Below are positions 37,501 through 52,500 of a stretch of 60,000 nucleotides of DNA, in pieces (the stretch's first letter is position 1; each line of letters begins with the position of its first letter). The DNA lies in contig NC_088300.1 in the NCBI RefSeq assembly GCF_032854445.1, forward strand, positions 1,304,001 to 1,364,000. Direction: 5' to 3'. Origin of the DNA: Liolophura sinensis. Its lineage: Eukaryota; Mollusca; Polyplacophora; Chitonida; Chitonidae. The position numbers were made by a program, and so were the translations under genes. Below the pieces are notes generated by a model, which did not search any database, was not told where the DNA came from, and saw only the letters and a program-made list of their open reading frames with translations.

Positions 37501-40500
37501 TGTTTGACTCCATTTTCTTCAGCACTCGTTATTGCCAGAAAGTTTGTCAGGTACATGGTAAGTAACAGTCTTCTCCTCTTCCATCAACAGATGTCCGACC
37601 CTGCATAGTAGATGAAATAAGCATGAGGTTTGTTTTTGACTTGGAGGACGACCTGGTGTCCTGTTAGCTATATTACTGATGGTTTGTTTTTGTATGGCTG
37701 TTTCAAGAAGAGACCAAGTCACTATGTGTTACTGATGGGACTCTGCATAGTAGATGAAATAAGCGTGAGGTTTGTTTTTGTATGGCTGTTTCAGGAAGAG
37801 ACCAAGTCACTACGTGTTACTGATGGGACTCTGCATAGTAGATGAAATAAGCGTGAGGTTTGTTTTTGTATGGCTGTTTCAGGAAAAGACCAAGTCACTG
37901 TGTGTTACTGATGGGACTCTGCATAGTAGATGAAATAAGCGTGAGGTTTGTTTTTGTATGGCTGTTTCAGGAAGAGACCAAGTCACTGTGTGTTACTGAT
38001 GGGACCCTGCATAGTAGATGAAATAAGCGTGAGGTTTGTTTTTGTATGGCTGTTTCAGGAAGACACCAAGTCACTGTGTGTTACTGATGGGACCCTGCAT
38101 AGTAGATGAAATAAGCGTGAGGTTTGTTTTTGTATGGCTGTTTCAGGAAGAGACCAAGTCACTGTGTGTTACTGATGGGACTCTGCATAGTAGATGAAAT
38201 AAGCGTGAGGTTTGTTTTTGTATGGCTGTTTCAGGAAGAGACCAAGTCACTGTGTGTTACTGATGGGACTCTGCATAGTAGATGAAATAAGCGTGAGGTT
38301 TGTTTTTGTATGGCTGTTTCAGGAAGAGACCAAGTCACTGTGTGTTACTGATGGGACTTTGCATAGTAGATGAAATAAGCATGAGGTTTGTTTTTGTATG
38401 GCTGTTTCAGGAAGAGACCAAGTCACTGTGTGTTACTGATGGGACTCTGGTGGATCTTATTACTCAGCAAAACAAGGCTCAGATCAAGGCAACGTTTGAC
38501 AAGTACACTGAGGTGAGTTCTCCTGGAGCTGTCACCTCTATGTATGATACTAGTTCACAGGAACATGTGGACTTCCTACCAGAGATAAACATCCACAGTT
38601 GTCTGTAGTAACAGTGTAACCAGCTCCTACCAGAGATAAACACCCACGGTTGTCTGTAGTAACAGTGTAACCAGTTCCTACCAGAGATAAACATCCACAG
38701 TTGTCTGTGGTAACAGTGTAACCAGCTCCTACCAGAGATAAACATCCACGCTTGTCTGTGGTAACAGTGTAACCAGCTCCTACCAGAGATAAACATCCAC
38801 GGTTGTCTGTGGTAACAGTGTAACCAGCTCCTACCAGAGATAAACATCCATGGTTGTCTGTGGTAACAGTGTAACCAGCTCCTACCAGAGATAAACATCC
38901 ACGGTTGTCTGTAGTAACAGTGTAACCAGCTCCTACCAGAGATAAACATCCACGGTTGTCTGTAGTAACAGTATAACCAGCTCCTACCAGAGATAAACAT
39001 CCACGGTTGTCTGTAGTAACAGTGTAACCAGCTCCTATCAGAGATAAACATCCATGGTTGTCTGCAGTAACACTAATTTTATGACTCAATAAAACTGTAC
39101 CTTTATGGCTGCCCATTTGAGGACCCTAATCCTGAGTGGTATTGGTTTACTTTTGCTCTCAGATTGCTGGTCATGATGTGTATGAAGGCATCAAGTTAGC
39201 CATGTTGAGGGAGGATGAGGAGGGATATATTGGTCTCGGTGAGTGTACATGTACGGCTAGTGTTTTGAATATGACTATCAGTTACATGTAACTCCCTTGG
39301 CTCGGCTTCTGGTGTGCAAGTTCACTGCCAAGACAAGTACTTGTATAAATTGTGGATTGCTGAAGAGATGAAAGTACACCTGGCCAGGTCAGCCTGGCAT
39401 GCTGTGGCCAATTTCCAATGGTCAAACTTTGAAAATTCATTTTCTTTAAATTTACCTAATTTGAAACACAATATCAGGATACAGCCTACAGATTTACAAA
39501 AGGAAGTACAAAAACTTATTGGTGTTCCCATTTTGATGGATTTGTCACATTTTGGTTCTGGCATCATTGTTAAAATCTTTATTGATTATCATCCCAGAAT
39601 AAAGAGCTGAATCAGCTTTGGTTTTGTAGTGATTTTGATATCTGGCTTCTTTTTTCCTCCTTTAGTGCGAGCCTGTGATGATGTGGTTGGTTTCTACGCA
39701 TCTCGTTTGAACCAGTGTATGATGAAAGACGTTGGGGCAGATGACAAGATGATCATCCGGATCATCGTGACGCGATCAGAGGTAGGCTCAGTTCTACAGT
39801 CAGTGCATTAGTACTAGTGATCTTCAAAACTCATGTGTCCTGAACTCTGATTTGGTCATTTGTGTGGGAATTGGCATAAACATAATTTGGATGTACAAAT
39901 TAACCAAATATTGTCATGTAAGCAATCTGTGTTTGTGTTTCAGCTTCTTAAAAGCATACATGTATCTTACATCCAGTGTATCTTGTTAAACCCTTTTGAT
40001 TCCTTTCTTTTTTTTTGAACAATCTTTATACATTGTATTAATACAATTAAATCTTCAGGTCTTTAACTTAGATTTAAGCGTGAATATGTAGTGCAATTCC
40101 TTTTCTGTTTACAGATTGATCTAGCAGAAATAAAAGGAAGATTCCAGGAGCTTTATAGCGAAAACCTCGCCAAGGCAGTTGAAAAGGAATGCGAGGGAGA
40201 CTTCAAGAAGGCCCTGTTAGTTGTACTAGGGGAAAAGTAAGAGAGCTGTGGCTGTATATGGCATGCTGTTCCTGTCCCCAAGTGTTGACTGTGCCTGATG
40301 TGTTAATTCTGGTGTGGGCTGCCCATCTTCTAGCTTTCTTATTATGCATGCTGACTTTACCAGAAGATGGGGCTGCAGTTCATTAATCTGTACATTGATT
40401 CTACAGCATTTGCTCTAACTCTTCTGATGTGTCAAACATTAACGGTCACTTTAAGGCATCTGTAGTTCTAAACTTTGTGTAATCTCGAAGAGAAAAAATT

Positions 40501-43500
40501 GTATTACATTATGCAGACAAAACAAGAATTATGAAATGGTGAAGAGAACCTGGGCTTATATTCATGAACATTCCTATAAACTTTATATCTCATGGAATGT
40601 GCAAATCCAGAAAGTTCTGTATCCAGTCCCAGTACTTTGAAATTCGTTTTTTTTTTCCTTATTAGTATTTCTTGGGGACAAAGAAAAACTTAAACATTAG
40701 TTTGATTCAGCTTGTTCTAAGGCGTTTATTAATAGATGAAAGTGAAAGCTTACTCAGATAGGAGTTTTGTGAATACAGGCCCTGCTTGATGATGAGGAAA
40801 AGCTGGAGAAAACTACTAGTTGTGTCTCGAATCTGTGATAACAGAAGACTTTGAGGACATGGCAGAGCAACAGAGAGTTGCAGTATTTCTGTATACAGTC
40901 TGTGATAATACTAGACTTTCAGGACATGACAAAGTATTGGAGAATTGCAGTATTTATCCAGTCTGTGATATTTGTCTATTTTTATCTCTGCCTTGTCATA
41001 GTTTTTTATGCACATTAGTATTATTTATTTATATTTATTTATTTATTTATTTATTTTTAATTTGTTATTTTTTTAGTTAATCCTGTTTAGTAGCAGCTAG
41101 ATAGAGGTGCGTGCAGATTAAACCAAAGTGTCAGTAGCTTTTCAACTTCTTCAGTTTTTGATCATCAGGTTTTCTGTTTGTTGTTCAACAAATAAAATCA
41201 CTTCATATAGCATCACTCACAGTTGTTTCTTAGAAAACTACAAAACAAAGTTTGTTCATAGTTTTAAATATTGACATGTTTGTGATAATAGAGTTGACCT
41301 CAGATGATTTACACGCAAATTTGCTATTTTTGTTATTTTTTGAAAATGAATTGAAATCAAATTTTAAAAACCACTTGTTATTTTCATTGCACATTTATAC
41401 TTCAAATAGTTTTCTCTTTGTCAGTGTTGTGCATCTGTGGGTTTGTCAAGTATGCTTGTCAACCAGGTAAATACTTCTTAAATTTATGTTACCTGTGGTG
41501 TCAAAATATAATCTGTTGTGATCTCTAGTATTCAGCAGGAACAATCAAAAACTTTGCATGTGGTTTGGTGTGAATGGACATTTATATATGTCTCCAATAA
41601 TCTTAGGAGACAGGTGTTAAACTGTTAATACATATTCATCACATATGACTTGTATGTCATGAAGGCTGGCAAGACATTCCCTATGAATAACATGAGGTCA
41701 TACAGTGGATATTTTATGTTGGCATATGAGATCAGATATGGCATACATGGGGATCAGATATGGCATACATGGGGATCAGATATGACATACAATGAGATCA
41801 GATATGCCATACATGGAGATCAGATATGGCATACATGGGGATCAGATATGGCATACATGGGGATCAGATATGGCATACATGGAGATCAGATATGACATAC
41901 AATGAGATCAGATATGACATACAATGAGATCAGATATGGCATACATGGGGATCAGATATGACATACATGGAGATCAGATATGACATACAATGAGATCAGA
42001 AATGGCATACATGGAGATCAGATATGGCATACAATTAGATCAGATATGACATACAATGAGATCAGATATGCCATACATGGAGATCAGATATGACATACAA
42101 TGAGATCAGATATGCCATACATGGAGATCAGATATGACATACAATGAGATCAGATATGCCATACATGGAGATCAGATATACCATACATCGAGCATTTTTT
42201 GGAGATGCCAAGAGATCAAAGAGGAGATAATGTACCTTACTCATTTCCAGTGAGATCATATGTGATATTTCCAGTGAATGGCATGAGATGATATGAAACA
42301 TGTCCAGTGAATTACATGAGATCCTATGGGACATTTCCAGTGAATTGCATGAGATCCTATGGGACATTTCCAGTGAATTGCATGAGATCCTATGGGACAT
42401 TTCCAATGAATGCCATGAGTTTAAATATTGGATGGAATATATGCGTGCAATGAGAGTAGATAGGGCATAAAATGACCCGAGATCAAACTGTATATTCTGT
42501 GAATTGCATGATGAGATCAAACTGCCATTTGTATGGATGACATGAGACCAGACAGGATATACATGTACATGCATCGCACGAATGACATGAGGTCAGACAG
42601 GACTTACATGTATTGTGTCCCACGAAGGACATGAGGTCAGATAGGACTTACATGTATTGTGTCGCACGAATGACATGAGGTCAGACAGGACTTACACGTA
42701 TACATAAGATCAGACAGGACTTACACTTATTTTGTCACACGAATGACGAGGTCAGACAGGACTTACATGTACATGTACTGTGTCGAACAAATGACATGAG
42801 GTCAGACAGAACTTACATGTATGGCATGGCACGAATGACATGAGACAAGACTTACATGTATTGTGTCGCAGGAATGACATGGGATCAGACAAGACTTACA
42901 TGTATTGTGTCGCACGAAAGACATGAGGTCAGACAGGACTTACATGTACATGTACTGTGTCGCACAAATGACATGAGATCAGACAAGACTTAGATGTATT
43001 GTATCGCACGAATTACATGAGGTCAGACAAGACTTACATGTATTGTGTCGCACAAATGACATGAGGTCAGACAGGACTTACATGTATTGTGTCACACTGA
43101 TGACATGAGGTCAGACAGGACTTACATGTATTGTGTCGCACAAATGACATGAGGTCAGACAGGACTTACATGTATTGTGTCGCACAAATGACATGAGGTC
43201 AGACAAGGCTTAGATGTATTGTGTCGCACGAATGACATGGGATCGACCAGTGCATATCTTACATCTGACCTAAGTACAGATAGTGCACATGTTAGGAATG
43301 GAGTGACATCTAGCGTGACATGGTAGGGCATATCATATGACTTAGCATGGTATCTAATAGGACAGTGGATGCAGTGAGAATAGATAGCGTATGAACAAGA
43401 TGAGATGCGTGATTTTGTGTGACTCCATCAGATCACATAAGATTTATGCTATGACTGCCGTTAGATCAGACAGCATGTGTCCATTGAATGTATGAAGATC

Positions 43501-46500
43501 CGATGTCCTTGCGGTTAAAGCCATAGGGTTTAGAGAAGATATTTCCCGTGAACCAAGGGATCACATGATACAGTTAACTTAATATTTACTGGCTGTTTGT
43601 AATAATATTTATATTAGTGGTATTAAATAGTCTAGAAAAGGTGTATTTGGACAGGCTTGTATTAATTTATCGTTAAATGTTTTAGGAGTAATAGGAGTAA
43701 ATCCTGCTCTAGTGTAGTGACTGTAGTGGGCTTAGCACTATTTGATCGGTACAGGCAAAGAAAGGCGGAGGCCACCCGATTAATCTCGGTGACACTTTAA
43801 GCATAACTAAGGTGTGAGTCAGTTGTATTATATATGTACCAAAGGTTATTTCGTGATTTTTTTGTTGCGGGAAGTAAAACTCGATACCATAGTATTATCT
43901 ACATGTATATTTGTTTGAAAATATTAGAATTTGTCAAATCGTTAGTTTATTTTCAGTTTTACCAGAGAAAAATACTAAATGTCTTTGAATGACACCATGA
44001 AGCTTTGCTGAAAAAAATATTTATGAAATCAAAACTTCTGTGTTAGCTTTGTTAAAAAACAGGTGTCGATAACTCAACTAATTTTTTTTTATTGTTGTAT
44101 CGACAGATTTTTTACACTGTACACCTTGTTTTACTTGAAACACTTCCCTCACCCATTTTTATAAAGACACTTGTTGAGTTTGTTTAGGTATGAAGGTATT
44201 AATTACTAAACAAAGCAATACAAAAAAGCACTTGTATTAAGAATTTTAGTATTGCGCACAGAATTTATTCATTTCTTTATCGAGTCTCGGAGAATAAATC
44301 TTTGTGAAGTCAACAGCCTCCCCGGTTGGTATGAAAGAAAAAATTGTTTCCTAAAACAGAATATTTTGTACACATATACCTACCATGGCTTTGATGACAT
44401 CCTATTTTTCTTCCTACAGTTAATGTTGACAGTTAGACCGTTAAACTGGCTGATGTCACCTGCTCAGTCTACCTTGTTATAAGATGTTCAGGGTTAGTAA
44501 GGCGCTGAAGTCGATACAGTGGAATCAATGTGGAGATGATGAATTCCGCATAGGATTTGCTCTCTTTTATTTGCTGTGTCTTCATTGTCACGTTATTGTG
44601 TTAGTTACAAGTTGTTAGTATTGTTTCAGTGCATGGTAGGTGATAGAAGTTGTAAAAGTTACAGTCCAAATGTAGTCTCTTTAACATGGCAGTGTTTGTG
44701 CTGTGTCTGTTCACTTGTCCATGTTATTAAAGGAACCTTGTTAACATATAACAGAGTATCGTGTTATAAGTGTAATAAATAGCCATCTCAAAAGAGATAT
44801 TTGTGTTTTGTGGTTTTACTTGGTTCACAATATCCATTCCTCTAGTTCTACAGTGACCCTATCTCTTTATACGTGAAATATTGCCGATGTCGCGTTAAGC
44901 AATATTCATTCATTCATTCATTCTTTATACGTGCTATAGAGCTTCTCCGAAGATATGGCAATAATGAACCAGAAACTGTGATATTGCCTTTTCCTGGGGA
45001 ATGTGGTACTTTGTTTTCGCAGATATGTGATGTAGTAGGTTTTAAAACGAGGAAAATCTTAAAAACACAGTATTACAATTGATGCTTTCTTTTTAAATAG
45101 TAAACCAGACGATGCTTTGGACAAGAACATACAGTGTTTTAATAAGTGTTCAGATTTTTAGAATAAGTATAATATTTCGAGAAGCACCTTGTGGCAACCA
45201 TAAAGCTTTTAACCAGTCACGTCAGTTAGTTGCAAGTGTAATGGTTAACATCACCTAATGGCCATTGCAACGGTTAATTCTTGCCGTTTGGTGCCCATGG
45301 TGAAGGTCAGTTGTTGACGTTTAAGGGTTGCGGAAGGCATCAATTCTTTTCTCCTAACCATGGGAGAGATCAACTCTTGACATTGGTACCCATGGAAGAC
45401 CTTAACTCTTGACGTCGGTAACCATGGAAGGTGTTAACTCTTGACATCTGCCAACCATGGGAGACACCAAAATGAAATCAGACAAGACTTACATGTATGT
45501 CCTTAAATACAACGAATTGTCATGATTTTCATACATTAAAATTACTAATCTTGACAGGCAAATCTCTTCTAGAAGTGGAAGGAAACCTCAAATCGGACAA
45601 GGCCGTGCGTCGGACAAAACTTCCTCTGAGGCTGGAGTCACAGTTCAGTCACTGGAAGATACATCTGCAAGTTCGAAGAACAAAACGGATACAGGCAACA
45701 CGGCATACCAAAAAGCGTCGGAAAATTCTGATTCCATTGTTGAAAAGGCAGACAATAGACAAGAAAAAATAGAAGAAGGCGACACACTGGGGCCGGTAGA
45801 CACACATAACACACAGGACAAAGTGAAAAGCAGGCAAGCCCAAAAAGACATTACAGAGAACAAAGTGATCAGTCCACAGGACAAAGTGGATAACACACAG
45901 GACAAAGTGGATAACACACAGGACAAAGTGGATAACCCACAGGACAAAGTGGATAACACACAGGACAAAGTGGATAACACACAGGACAAAGTGGATAACA
46001 CACAGGAAAGAGAGATGAAAAACAGGACAACAGTAAACATAGACAGCGAAAATAACGGACAAGACACAGCAAAACAGGAATTTAACAGTTCAGATTCGGC
46101 GAACCAGGCGGAAAACAGGGACGTGTTTGAAGAGCGGAAACAGCAAACTCCTCCAGAAAGTGAGATAGGCCTAGAAAAGCAGAGAAAGATGGGCTTGCCA
46201 GATAAACATGACAAAACCACTGAGGCATCTAAGACAAATTTCAAGGTATGTTTTATGAATTTTGGTGAAGTTGTCTTTACACTACCTGTATCACTGCACT
46301 TCAGTTCGGTATCAAGTTGGGTTCCATGGTGATTCTGTTATATCGATAACTGGGGTCCAACGAATACGTTGAGGGGTATACTGACATATAACGAAAACAG
46401 AGTTCAGTCATGCTTATTGCATCATTATGTGGTCGGCTTCTGATTTTAAATTTTGTTTTTTAATAACATATATTTCATTTTTGTTGGAATATACCAACAG

Positions 46501-49500
46501 GACATAAAGGTATAGATATACGATGAGATGTTAGCATTTAATTGTATAAAACCTATAATAATACTATTTAATGTTTAAACTGAAATATTTTATAACAGCG
46601 TTAACGTTTGACGTAAATAGAGTTTGGAATAAACCTTAAAATATCTTTGCCCTGTTTATTTCTGAACAAGGATGTGTGTTTGTATGTTTTCAAGGAATCA
46701 GCTGTTTCAAAACCTGAGGACTCTCGTGGCACATTTGATCAAGGAAGCGACTGTGAATACCTGTTTTCTCTACTCAATGACAAAGGTAGATTATTTTGCC
46801 ACAAATCTGTTTTGAAAGTAATTCATTGATGAACTATAATCTCTTTGATATCAACGCCCTAGTTTCCGTGGATGACATGCCAAGGTTTTTTGATATCAAC
46901 GCCCTAGTTTCTGTGGATGACATGCCAAGGTTTTTTGATATCAACGCCCTAGTTTCCGTGGATGACATGGCAAGATTTTTTGATAAATATAATAATTAAT
47001 AAGATATTTTGAATAAAAAAATGAAACATTCGTTTTCTGACACTTTCATAACATATCTTTCACCCTGCATGAATTTTTTTTTTATGTCACGCGTGCTCCT
47101 TCCCTCGATACTGACAGCCACGCGTGCTCCTTCCCTCCATAATGACAGCTACGCGTGCTCTTTCTCTCCATACTGACAGCCACGTGTGCTCCTTCTTTCC
47201 ATACTGACAGCCACGCGTGCTCCTTCTCTCCATAATGACAGCTATGCATACTCCTTCCCTTCATACTGACAGCCATGCGTGCTCCTTCCCTCCATATTGA
47301 CAGCCACGTGTGCTCCTTCTCCCATACTGACAGCCAGGCGTGCTCCTTCCCTCCATACTGACAGCTACGCGTGCTCCTTCCCTTGATACTGACAGCCACG
47401 CGTGCTCCTTCTCTCCATACTGACAGCAATGCGTGCTCCTTCTCTCCATACTGACAGCCTCACGTGCTCCTTCCCTCCATACTGACAGCCTCACGTGCTC
47501 CTTCCCTCCATACTGACTGCTATGCGTGCTCCTTCCCTCCATACTGACAGCCACACGTGCTCCTTCCCTCCATACTGACAAGCACGCGTGCTCCTTCCAT
47601 CCATACTAACAGCCATGCGTGCTCCTTCCCTTGATACTGACAGCAACGCGTGCTCCTTCCCTCCATACTGACAGCCACGCGTGCTCCTTCTCTCCATACT
47701 GACAGCAACACGTGCTCTTTCCCTCCATAATGACAGCTACGCGTGCTCTTTCTCTCCATACTGACAGCCACGTGTGCTCCTTCTTTCCATACTGACAGCA
47801 ACGTGTGCTCCTTCCCTACATACTGACAGCTACGCCTGCTCCTTCCCTTCATACTGACAGTCACGCGTGCTCCTTCTCTCCATACTGACAGCAACGCATG
47901 CTCCTTCCCTCCATACTGACAGCTACGCGTGCTCCTTCCCTTCATACTGACAGCCACACGTGCTCCTTCCCTCCATACTGAAAGCCATTCGTGCTCCTTC
48001 TCTCCTTACTGACAGCAACGCATGCTCCTTGCCTCCATACTGACAGCTATGCGTGCTCCTTCTCCCATACTGACAGCCACGCATGCTCCTTCCCTCCATA
48101 CTGACAGCCAAGCGTGCTCCTTCCCTCCATACTGACAGCTATGCTTGCTCCTTCCCTTCATACTGAGAGCCACGTGTGCTCCTTCCCTCCATACTGACAG
48201 CAACGCGTGCTCCTTCCCTCCACTACTGACAGCTACGCGTGCTTCTTCCAATGATACTGACAGCCACGTGTGCTCCTTCTCTCCATACTGACAGGAATGC
48301 GTGCTCCTTCCCTCCATACTGACAGCTACGCGTGCTCCTTCCCTTGATACTGACAGCCACACATGCTCCTTCTCTCCATACTGACAGCCTCACGTGCTCC
48401 TTCCCTCCATACTGACAGCTATGCGTGCTCCTTCCCTCCATACTGACAGCCACGCGTGCTCCTTCCCTTCATATTGACAGCCACACGTGCTCCTTCCCTC
48501 CATACTGACAGCAACGCGTGCTCCTTCTCTCCATACTGACAGCAACGCATGCTCCTTCTCTCCATACTGACAGCTACGTGTGCTCCTTCTCCCATACTGA
48601 CAGCCACGCATGCTCCTTCCCTCCATATTGACAGCCAAGCATGCTCCTTCCCTCCATACTGACAGCTATGCGTGCTCCTTCCCTTCATACTGACAAGTAC
48701 GCGCCTGCTCCTTCCCTTCATACTGACAGCCTCACGTGCTCCTTCCCTACATATTGACATCCACGCGTGCTTCTTCCCTTCATACTGACAGTCACTCGTG
48801 CTCCTTCGCTCCATAGTGACAGCCACTCGTGCTCCTTCCCTCCATACTGACAAGCACGCGTGCTCCTTCCATCCATACTAACAGCCATGCGTGCTCCTTC
48901 CCTTGATACTGTCAGCCACGTGTGCTCCTTCCCTCCATACTGACAGCCACGCGTGCTCCTTCTCTCCATACTGACAGCAACGCGTGCTCCTTCCCTCCAT
49001 ACTGACAGCTACGCGTGCTCCTTCTTTCCATACTGACAGCCACGCGTGCTCCTTCTCTCCATACTGACAGCAACGCGTGCTCCTTCCCTACATACTGACA
49101 GCCATGCGTGCTCCTTCCCTTCATACTGAAAGCCACGCGTGCTCCTTCTCTCCATACTGACAGCAACGCGTGCTCCTTCCCTCCATACTGACAGCTACGC
49201 GTGCTCCTTCCCTTCATACTGACAGCCACGCGTGCTCCTTCCCTCCATACTGCAAGCCATTCGTGCTCCTTCTCTCCATACTGACAGCAACGCATGCTCT
49301 TTCCCTCCATACTGACAGCTACGTGTGCTCCTTCTCCCATACTGACAGCCACACATGCTTCCTTCTCTCCATTCTGACAGCCAAGTGTGCTCCTTCCCTC
49401 CATACTGACAGCTATGCGTGCTCCTTCCCTTCATACTGACAGCCACGTGTGCTCCTTCCCTCCATACTGACAGCAACGCGTGCTCCTTCCCTCCACTACT

Positions 49501-52500
49501 GACAGCTACGCATGCTCCTTCCCTTCATACTGACAGCCATGCGTGCTCCTTCTCTCCATACTGACAGCAACGCGTGCTCCTTCCCTCCATACTGACAGCC
49601 ACGCGTGCTCCTTCCCTCCATACTGAAAGCCATTCGTGCTCCTTCCCTCCATACTGACAGCCACGCGTGCTCCTTCCCTCCATATTGACAGCCACGTGTC
49701 CTCCTTACCTTGATACTGACAGCCAAGCGTGCTCCTTTCCTCCGCACTGACAGCCACGCGTGCTCCTTACCTCCATACTGACAATCATGCGTGCTTCTTC
49801 CCTCCATACTGACAAGCACGTGCCTGCTGCTTCCCTCCATACTGACAGCCACGCGTGCTCCTTCCCTTGATACTGACAGCCACGCGTGCTCCTTCCATCC
49901 ATACAGACAGCCACGTGTGCTCGTTCTCCCATACTGACAGCCACTGGTGCTCCTTCCCTCCATACTGACAGCCACGCGTGTTCCTTCCCTTGATACTGCC
50001 AGCTTGATGGAGTTGCCTCTGTTGCCAATCGAAGCTGGCGTCAGATGTACTGCCAGAGGTCCTTGTGAAATAAACCTTCACCTGAGTTGCATTTACTATT
50101 ATTTCAGAGATTGACCAAAGCAAGATATTTGATTTGTTAATCAGCCGAAGCCACCGTCAGCGACTACAGTTGAGGTTGAAATATCAACAACTATATCGAC
50201 AGGTACTACTTGCCGGTCAGATTTGTGTGTTTTTATGTGTTAGAATGTCAGATTTCCAACAAGTTTCCGTTGGCATTCATAGCCTTAATTGCATTTCCCA
50301 AGAAACCAATACCCTAATGTGTACATCGGCTTTTCTCGACTGCTCAGTAATGTCCCCCAGTCAAACAACTGTTTAAATTAAATCGAGTCTGCTCAGTCTA
50401 TCATTTTTAAAAATAGAGAATCAGTGTACAGTGGAAATCATTGACGGATTAGTTCTGTTTTCATATGTATGACATTTGTTTTTCTCCATGAACACACGTG
50501 TGGACATTCAAACAATTACTCCTTCACTTCAAGACAATAATTTAGTCAATCAGTTCATCAATAAAACCAGTAAATCAGCCAGACACATTAACCAATCAAT
50601 CACTCAATGGATCTCTCGCTCAGTCAATCAATAATACAATTACATGTATACAAATTTTAACCATACAATTCATCGATCGACCTCTCAGTATGCTTGTTTT
50701 GTGTTTTTCCTCTGTTGACAGGACTTGGTGAGAGAGTTGCGGAATGCCCTGTCTCCGAGCCTGGAGATTGTTCTCGGGGCTTTAACACTGGACATGGTCG
50801 AGTACGATGCCTTGTGTATCCACCAGGCTGTCTCGGGCATCGCTATAGATGACAAAACTCTCGTCAACATCCTGATATCACGAGACCCAGTGGTAAATTC
50901 ATTATTCCTGTCTGCATTAGTCTCACAAAGCATCGACCATTTACGCTAAGGTTAGACGTATAAGCAGATGAACGTCTACCTGAGCACGTATATAGATGCT
51001 GAAGCTGGAGAACCTTCTAAATGATCCCCAGGTTTGGAGAAACCTTCTAACTGATCCCCAGGTTTGGAGAAACCTTCTAACTGATCCCCAGCTTTGAAGA
51101 AACCTTCTAACTGATCCCCAGCTTTGAACAAACCTTCTGAATGATCCCCAGGTTTGGAGAAACCCTCTAACTGATCCCCAAGGTTAGAGAAACTTTCTAA
51201 CTGATCCCCAAGGTTAGAGAAACCTTCTAACTGATCCCCAAGTTGGACTGACCTTTTATGATAACATGCAAAATTCACATGAAACCGGGCCCCAATGTTA
51301 ACACATCGCGGATTCAACGTACAGTTAAGTGTCTATTTTGATTTTATCATTTGACTGAGCGAGTTTTGCCTTAAACGAAGCGTGTATGTCTTGTAACTTG
51401 TAAATCTTTTCTAATATTCCGGAATATCTGCTTTTATCGTAATATCTGCTTTTATCATCACTGGGGCATGTAGTGGTGGGGAAGAGGGTGACACGTGACA
51501 CGTGATACCTCAGAGGTCACGGGAGCTAAAGTGTCCTGAAATGTCCATATAAAGCGATACAAAAACTTTACCTTAAAATGAACGCTACGTATGCCTGGTG
51601 GAGCTGCTGAGGTCAGATCCGACCTGCGAGCTGATTTGTTTCTCATCTTGTGTTTCAGTAGCAATACCACAAAATAGTGGAATACCACTTCTAGTCGGCA
51701 CCTATCTTTTATGATTTAAGATTTCATCTCGCAGCAAAATACAGTAAACGGATGTAGGCCCCTATGTCAGTTAATCGTGAATCATTGCCCAGGCGTCTGG
51801 CGTTATTGTAGAAATGATTGATCAAAGTTTATACAAGCATTAAGACAGTGACGTATTTAAGCAGATCCATTTTGGTTTTTTTTTTCTCTTAGCATCTGAA
51901 AGCGGTGAAAATCAAGTTTTGGCAAGGTAAGTACTTTGATCTTGGAGCTGAAATGATTGAACACTCACTTGATATTGTGAAAATAGGCGTTTCTAATACT
52001 GTTTCACGTAGAATCAATAGTTGCTAGCCAAGTTTGATCGGCAACATTTATAGGCCCTTCACAGAGAGTAATGTATTTATTTGATAGGTGTTCTCACAGA
52101 CCCTCATGACTATAAGTGACCTTGTACATATACATGTATATACATGTCTTACATTGCGCAAAGAATTAAACAAACTATAGAAGCATTAGACATTAGATGA
52201 AGGAGTTTGTGTTTACGTTTGTAGTTTACGGCAAGGACCTGATAGACTACCTTCGGCGCGTCACAAACACGGAGTTAGGAGAACTTCTGTTGGTATTCTC
52301 CTGTCTGCGGGAGGGAAAGTCGCCTAGGAGGGAGAGTGACGAACACGTGACAGAGGCGGCGCAACGACTGGCTAAAGTAAGACAGTCAGCATTGAAAGAA
52401 AGTGTAGAGTGTGTGAGGTTAAAACTGTGTGAATAACGACATTTTTATATATTAATACTTGGAGTGTAACGTCCTACTTAACAATACGACGAGGAGTCAT

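Noticed and set aside
39314-39610. 98-codon plus-strand frame in intron 22
   Set aside because: No recognisable domain, lies between two well-supported annexin exons, and including it would add a stop.
45497-45772. 91-codon frame in exon 25 reading MSLNTTNCHDF...
   Set aside because: Out of phase with exons 24 and 26; the neighbouring frame is open for the whole 688 nt, fits both junction phases and has the coding repeat.
47085-50010. CRISPR-like look of regularly spaced 31-bp repeats
   Set aside because: There are no unique spacers and no cas genes; the genome is eukaryotic, and this is a head-to-tail minisatellite.
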